Shown piece by piece: positions 6,699 to 10,512 of a stretch of DNA of 10,512 bases. The notes below the pieces were generated by a model. That model saw nothing but the letters and a program-made list of their open reading frames with translations, was not told where the DNA came from and did not search any database. The stretch spans positions 1-10,512 of the forward strand of contig JAJYSQ010000019.1 of NCBI GenBank assembly GCA_021793495.1. The letters are read 5' to 3'. Every line of letters begins with the position of its first letter. Position 1 is the stretch's first letter. This DNA is from Actinomycetes bacterium. Its GTDB lineage: Bacteria > Actinomycetota > Actinomycetes > JAJYSQ01. Both the position numbers and the translations under genes were made by a program.

Positions 6699-7982
6699 AT
6701 GCCACACCCGGATCCCGGGGCGGGTGCGCCGACGGCGCAACGGCGCCCGGTCCTCGACGGGATCCGGGTGGTGGAGCTCGCCAGCTACATCGCCGCCCCC
6801 ACGGCCGGGCGCATCCTCGCGGCCTACGGCGCCGAGGTCATCAAGGTCGAGCGGCCGGGGGCCGGGGACGAGGTGCGCCGATGGCACACCAACCGGGAGG
6901 AGACGTCCCTGCTCTGGCGCTCGGTGGCACGCAACAAGAAGTCGATGACCCTCGACTGGCACGACCCCGAGGGGCGCGGGGTGCTCCTGGACCTGGTACG
7001 CCATGCCGACGTGCTGCTCGACGGCTTCCGTCCCGGTGCCCTCGAACGCGCCGGCCTGGATCCGAAGGTGCTGGCCGAGGTCAACCCGGAGCTCGTCCTG
7101 GTCCGGGTCTCCGGCTTCGGCCAGAGCGGTCCCTACCGGGACCAGGCCGGCTTCGGCAGCGTGGCCGAGGCCATCGGTGGGCTTCGCTACCTGACCGGCT
7201 ACCCCGACCGGCCCCCGACCCGCGTCGGGATCAGTCTCGGGGACAGCGTGGCCGGCATCCACGCCGCCCTCGGTGCGGTGCTGGCCCTGCTGGCCCGTGA
7301 GCGGGGGACGGGTCGGGGGCGGACGCCCACGGGTGTGCCCGGCCTTCCCGAGGTCCAGGTCGTCGACGTGGCGCTCTACGAGGCGGTCTACAGCCTGCTG
7401 GACTCGGTGGTGGCCGAGTACCAGGCGTTCGGGGTCGTGCGGCAACGTACCGGCACGTCCATCGCCGGGATCGCCCCGTCCAACACCTACCCGTGCGCCG
7501 ACGGCCGGTTCGTGGTCATCGGCGCCAACGCCGATGCGGTGTTCGCCCGGCTGACCGCGGTGATGGGACGTCCCGAGCTCGCCACGGATCCGCGCTACGC
7601 CGATGCCGTGGGGCGGGCTCGGTGCGCCGAGGAGCTCGACGGGTACGTCGGGCGGTGGACACAGAGCCTCGCCGCCGACCGGGTGCTGGCGCTGCTGGCC
7701 GAGCACGGCGTCCCGGCGACGCCCATCTACGATGCCACGGACCTGGCCGGGGACCCACACTTCGCCGCCCGCGGCACCCACGAACGGTACTCGGTGGCGG
7801 TGGGCCCGGGCTGCGTGCAGGAGGTGGGGTTCCCCGCCCCGGTGGCCCGGCTCTCGCACGCCCCGACCGTCCACCGATGGGCCGGCCCGGAGCTCGGTGA
7901 GCACACCGAGGACGTGCTGTGCGGCCTGCTCGGGTACGACGAGGACCGCGTCGGGCAGCTGCGCGCCACCGGGGTGGTCTGA
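6699..7982 (+). CDS. CaiB/BaiF family (family III) CoA-transferase
   Basis: The 427-residue protein is expected to move CoA from a donor thioester to a free carboxylic acid in the cytoplasm. Family features, in order: LDGIRVVELASYIAAPTAGR (19-38), GAEVIKVERPGAGDEVR, ARNKKSMTLDWHDPEGR, DVLLDGFRPGALERAGLD, VRVSGFGQSGPYRDQAGFG, then GISLGDSVAGIHAALG. Asp182 in that last motif is in the position of the aspartate that forms the acyl-enzyme intermediate in this family. The second domain has PSNTYPCADGRFVVIGAN and GVPATPIYDATDLAGDPHF. ATG at 6699 has AAGGAG seven bases upstream. An apparent insertion of roughly 15 residues (about 202-219, Gly/Pro/Arg-rich) follows LALLARER, where relatives usually run straight into the VDVAL motif. 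The acid is unknown. Relatives act on glutarate or 3-hydroxy-3-methylglutarate, itaconate, citramalate, carnitine, oxalate and others. The lyase one base downstream suggests a beta-hydroxy dicarboxylic acid. Confidence 0.9.
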   Translation: MPHPDPGAGAPTAQRRPVLDGIRVVELASYIAAPTAGRILAAYGAEVIKVERPGAGDEVRRWHTNREETSLLWRSVARNKKSMTLDWHDPEGRGVLLDLVRHADVLLDGFRPGALERAGLDPKVLAEVNPELVLVRVSGFGQSGPYRDQAGFGSVAEAIGGLRYLTGYPDRPPTRVGISLGDSVAGIHAALGAVLALLARERGTGRGRTPTGVPGLPEVQVVDVALYEAVYSLLDSVVAEYQAFGVVRQRTGTSIAGIAPSNTYPCADGRFVVIGANADAVFARLTAVMGRPELATDPRYADAVGRARCAEELDGYVGRWTQSLAADRVLALLAEHGVPATPIYDATDLAGDPHFAARGTHERYSVAVGPGCVQEVGFPAPVARLSHAPTVHRWAGPELGEHTEDVLCGLLGYDEDRVGQLRATGVV

Positions 7983-7983
7983 G

Positions 7984-8943
7984 GTGGCGCCGCAGATCCG
8001 GCTGACCGACGTGACGCTGCGCGACGGGCTGCAGGACGAAGCCCGCACCGTGCCCACGGCGAGCAAGGTCGACCTGGCCCTCGGACTGCTCGATGCCGGC
8101 TTCCGGTCCCTGGAGGTGGGCGCGTTCGTGCGGCCAGACCGGGTGCCGCAGCTCGCCGACACCGCCGAGGTGCTGGCCCGGTTGCCCCGCAGGGACGGGA
8201 CCTGCCTGTCCGTGCTGGCCTTCACCCCCGGTGGGGCCCGGCGTGCCCTGGACGCGGGGGCCGACGAGATCCGCCTGGTCGTCTCCGCCTCGCAGGCGCA
8301 CAGCACGGCGAACGCGGGTGCCTCGATCGACGTGGCGCTGCGCCGGCTGGAGGACGCGGCCCGGGTCGTCACGGCAGCCCGCCACCCCCCGCGCCTCGTC
8401 GGGGCGATCGCCGCGGCGTTCCTCTGCCCGGTCGACGGGCCGACCCCGACGGGGACCCTCGCCGCCATCGCGACCCGGCTACGGGCCGCCGGCGTCGAAC
8501 GGCTGTCGCTGGCCGACACCCTCGGTGCGGCCGGCCCGCCAGCGGTCGCCGCGGGCGTGCGCACGGTACGCGAGGCGGCGCCCGGGGTGTCGATCGGCCT
8601 GCACCTGCACGACACGTACGGCCGTGCCCTGGCCAACGCGTGGGTGGGGTACGAAGCCGGGGTGGTCGACTTCGATGCCGCTCTGGGAGGGCTCGGTGGC
8701 TGCCCGTTCATGCCCGGTGCGGCCGGGAACGTGGCCGCCGAGGACCTCCTCGGCCTGATGGACTCGGCAGGGCTGACCACGGGGATCGACGCCGGTGCCC
8801 TGCTCGGTCTGCTGCCGAGCCTGGCCGCCCTGGTCGGCCACCCGGTGGGCTCGCGGGTCTCGCGGGCACCGGCCCCGGTTCCCGCAGCCACGCCCGTCGC
8901 GGACGACGGTGGGCTCAGCCCGGCCTCAGGGACGTCTTCGTAG
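7984..8943 (+). CDS. Hydroxymethylglutaryl-CoA lyase family protein
   Basis: This 319-residue TIM-barrel enzyme of the HMG-CoA lyase/DRE-TIM family should cleave a 3-hydroxy-acyl-CoA retro-aldol fashion; the type reaction gives acetyl-CoA and acetoacetate. Key residues are present: LTDVTLRDGLQ near the N-terminus with catalytic Arg13 and metal ligand Asp14; LEVGAFVRPDRVPQLAD (43-59) with Glu44; metal ligands His207 and His209 in HLHDTYG; and the mobile-loop Cys240 in GGLGGCPF followed by PGAAGN. The human enzyme has lysine just after the LQNE motif, where this one has Ala20. GTG at 7984 lies one base after the CoA-transferase stop; the Shine-Dalgarno is weak (GGGGTGG at 7969-7975), so coupled translation is likely. 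The last 30 or so residues form a Pro/Ala-rich tail. The true substrate may be HMG-CoA or a related branched hydroxyacyl-CoA. Confidence 0.9.
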   Translation: MAPQIRLTDVTLRDGLQDEARTVPTASKVDLALGLLDAGFRSLEVGAFVRPDRVPQLADTAEVLARLPRRDGTCLSVLAFTPGGARRALDAGADEIRLVVSASQAHSTANAGASIDVALRRLEDAARVVTAARHPPRLVGAIAAAFLCPVDGPTPTGTLAAIATRLRAAGVERLSLADTLGAAGPPAVAAGVRTVREAAPGVSIGLHLHDTYGRALANAWVGYEAGVVDFDAALGGLGGCPFMPGAAGNVAAEDLLGLMDSAGLTTGIDAGALLGLLPSLAALVGHPVGSRVSRAPAPVPAATPVADDGGLSPASGTSS

Positions 8944-8957
8944 ATTCACCCGGCGTG
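8941..8957 (+). promoter_or_regulatory. Possible leaderless promoter (-10 TAGATT) before the lipoprotein start
   Basis: TAGATT at 8941-8946 fits the actinobacterial -10 pattern TANNNT and contains the lyase TAG stop codon. Eight bases separate it from GTG at 8955, the distance expected for transcription starting at or within two bases of the start codon. There is no Shine-Dalgarno sequence between the two genes, which supports leaderless expression. No -35 box was recognised. Confidence 0.35.
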
Positions 8958-10384
8958 AGCACCCACCGGGACCGGGCCGTCCGGGTGGTCGCCATGATCG
9001 TCGCCGCGGGCCTGATCGGTGGATGTGCCACCACCGGACCCCCGCGGTCCGCAACCACGGTGATCGCCACGCCGGGTGCGTCCGCGGCCGTGCGCGTGTC
9101 CCACCCCACCCCGGTACACCCGACGGTGTCCGCCCGGCGTCCGGGGGCGCCCCGGCGGGGGCCCACCGACGTGCCGGGGTTGTCGGGATCGTGGCGAGCG
9201 TTGGTCACCCGGGTCGGCATCGGGGGCCTTCAACCCACCGACGGGGGGCTGGCGGCCTACTCGACGCGGGTGGACGTGCGTCCGGGCGGGGTGCTCGACG
9301 TCGCGGTCCGCGCCCCGGCGGGGACCTACCGGGCGGGGGCGTACGCCCTGGGGTCCGGGCTGCGCGTGTGGGTCTCCTCATGGCAGCACGCCCCGGTGGT
9401 ACCAGCGTGCCAGACGACGGGGGCGACCGGCACGACCTGGTGCTCGTCGACGCCGCCGGTCGACGGGGGATCCTGCCGTTCGTCGTCGGCTGCACCGTGC
9501 CCACCGGGCTGCTGGTCACCGTCCCGGTCACGACCTACCAGGCATACAACAACTGGCCGGCCGGGCAGGGCAAGAGCCTCTACGGCTTCAACAGCGCCGG
9601 GGCCCGTACGGCCGGTGGCTCGCGAGCCGCGACGGCGGTCTCCTTCGACCGACCGTACTCGATCGGAGCCACCCGCCGGCTGCTGGTCTCCGAGGCTCCC
9701 CTGGCCCGCTGGCTGACCTCGACCGGACACCAGGCGTGCTGGACCAGCGACCTGGCGGTGTCCGCGGCTGGCGTCGTGGCCGCCGGGGTCCGTGCGGTGC
9801 TGGTGGCCGGCCACGACGAGTACTGGGACGCGCGCAAGCGGGACGCGCTGGTCGCCGCGCGCGACCGTGGGGTGAGCCTGCTGGTGCTCGGCGCGGACGT
9901 CGCGGGGTGGACGACCAGCCTGGTGCCCTCCCGGTCCGGGGTGGGCGACCGGGTCCTGGTCTGCACCCGGCGACCCCCCTCCTGGCCGGCGCAGCGACTG
10001 TTGGGCGCGCAGTACGCGGGCATCGTCGCGACCAGCGCACCGTGGCGAGTCACCGCGGCGGCCGGGACCTGGCTGCTGGTCGGCACCGGCCTGCACCCCG
10101 GATCGGCGCTGGTGGGTCTGGTCACCGGAGAGGTCGACGCACACCGGTTCGCTGCCCGCCTGCAACCGGCGGGCAGCCCGGTGCTGATCGTGTCCTCCAG
10201 CCGCTTCGCCCGCCGCCTCGGGCTGACCGGGGTAGCGCAGACCACGCTGTACCAGGCACCGAGTGGTGCGTGGGTGTTCGACGCCGGGACGCTGGGGTGG
10301 ACCCCCGCGCTGGGCTGGTCGAGCCCGACGGGAGCCGCAGTCCGGCAGATGACCACCACCCTGATCGCGGTCGCGACCCGGTAG
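8955..10384 (+). pseudogene. Lipoprotein with N,N-dimethylformamidase-large-subunit-like domain, frameshifted
   Basis: The reading starts at GTG 8955 and gives a lipoprotein signal peptide (RDRAVRVVAMIVAAGLIGGC, lipobox LIGGC, Cys24), a Pro/Thr/Arg-rich linker, and an N-terminal beta-rich part including AAYSTRVDVRPGGVLDVAV and GLRVWVSSW. This frame loses family likeness after about 9440 and stops at 9716. The family pattern resumes in the next frame (positions 3n+2) from about 9437: LVLVDAAGRRGILPFVV, TYQAYNNWPAGQGKSLY, FDRPYS, the hallmark GHDEYW, GVSLLVLGADVAGW, and VFDAGTLGWTPAL, ending at TAG 10382-10384. The total of 1430 bases is not a multiple of three. In dimethylformamidase, iron is held by two Tyr and one Glu; the Tyr residues here and the Glu of GHDEYW are candidates. 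Function would be extracytoplasmic, possibly amide hydrolysis, but this is unproven for such homologues. A sequencing error cannot be excluded. A downstream-only product from ATG 9380 would lack the export signal. Confidence 0.7.
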
Positions 10385-10512
10385 CCGCGCCGGGACTTCA
10401 CCATCTCCTGGGGGACGCCTGGCCGGGCCCTGACCGCAGGAGCGCCACCTTGCCAATTCCTGGCCGAATCCGGGGGAACCGGACATGGGCTCGTGACGTC
10501 GGCGGGCTAACG
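10385..10512. other. No recognisable gene at the right end
   Basis: The 128 bases after the lipoprotein stop contain only very short start-to-stop runs on the plus strand, such as ATG GGC TCG TGA near 10484. No convincing terminator hairpin with a T-run was seen. It may be the leader region of a gene beyond the edge. Confidence 0.4.

Noticed and set aside
7603..7983. Upstream extension of the lyase frame into the CoA-transferase gene
   Set aside because: The family-typical start (IRLTDVTLRDGLQ) follows GTG 7984 directly; the extension is an out-of-frame reading of the CoA-transferase.
6213..8891. An 892-residue open frame on the minus strand
   Set aside because: It lies opposite the CoA-transferase, lyase and binding-protein genes, which have clear family motifs. 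Its translation is Arg/Pro/Ala/Gly-rich low-complexity with no recognisable domain, as expected for antisense frames in high-GC DNA.
9380..10384. Independent gene starting at ATG 9380
   Set aside because: The start has no ribosome site, lacks a signal peptide and falls inside the N-terminal part of the same domain family. A broken single gene explains the data better.

Overview
The window is GC-rich DNA with many GTG starts, overlapping genes and G/C-ending codons. This suggests a high-GC actinobacterium (Actinomycetota); I cannot place it to genus from the sequence alone.

Layout. (1) Bases 1-1618, minus strand: a CitA/DcuS-type membrane sensor histidine kinase whose C-terminal end runs off the left edge. 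(2) Bases 1619-1801: a divergent intergenic region with a plausible promoter for the kinase and a 10-bp inverted repeat. (3) Bases 1802-6611, plus strand: a complete branched-chain-amino-acid-type (HAAT/Liv) ABC importer in the order LivH permease, LivM permease, LivG ATPase, LivF ATPase, lipoprotein substrate-binding protein. The first four genes are tightly packed or overlapping. The binding-protein gene follows a 135-bp gap containing a strong RNA hairpin. (4) Bases 6699-8943: a CaiB/BaiF (family III) CoA-transferase and an HMG-CoA-lyase-family enzyme, separated by one base. (5) Bases 8955-10384: a lipoprotein with an N,N-dimethylformamidase-large-subunit-like domain, split over two reading frames. 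(6) Bases 10385-10512: no gene recognised.

The first eight genes make a coherent proposal: a membrane sensor controls an importer, the imported acid is activated to a CoA thioester by the CoA-transferase, and the thioester is cleaved by the lyase. A 3-hydroxy-3-methylglutarate-like or other beta-hydroxy dicarboxylic acid would fit the two enzymes, but the substrate is inferred and not shown. By eye, the sensor's extracellular domain lacks the basic citrate-binding residues of CitA, which argues against plain citrate sensing. The final lipoprotein looks like a separate transcription unit, possibly with a leaderless promoter overlapping the lyase stop codon, and appears frameshifted.

I saw no tRNA, rRNA, CRISPR array, insertion sequence or phage gene.
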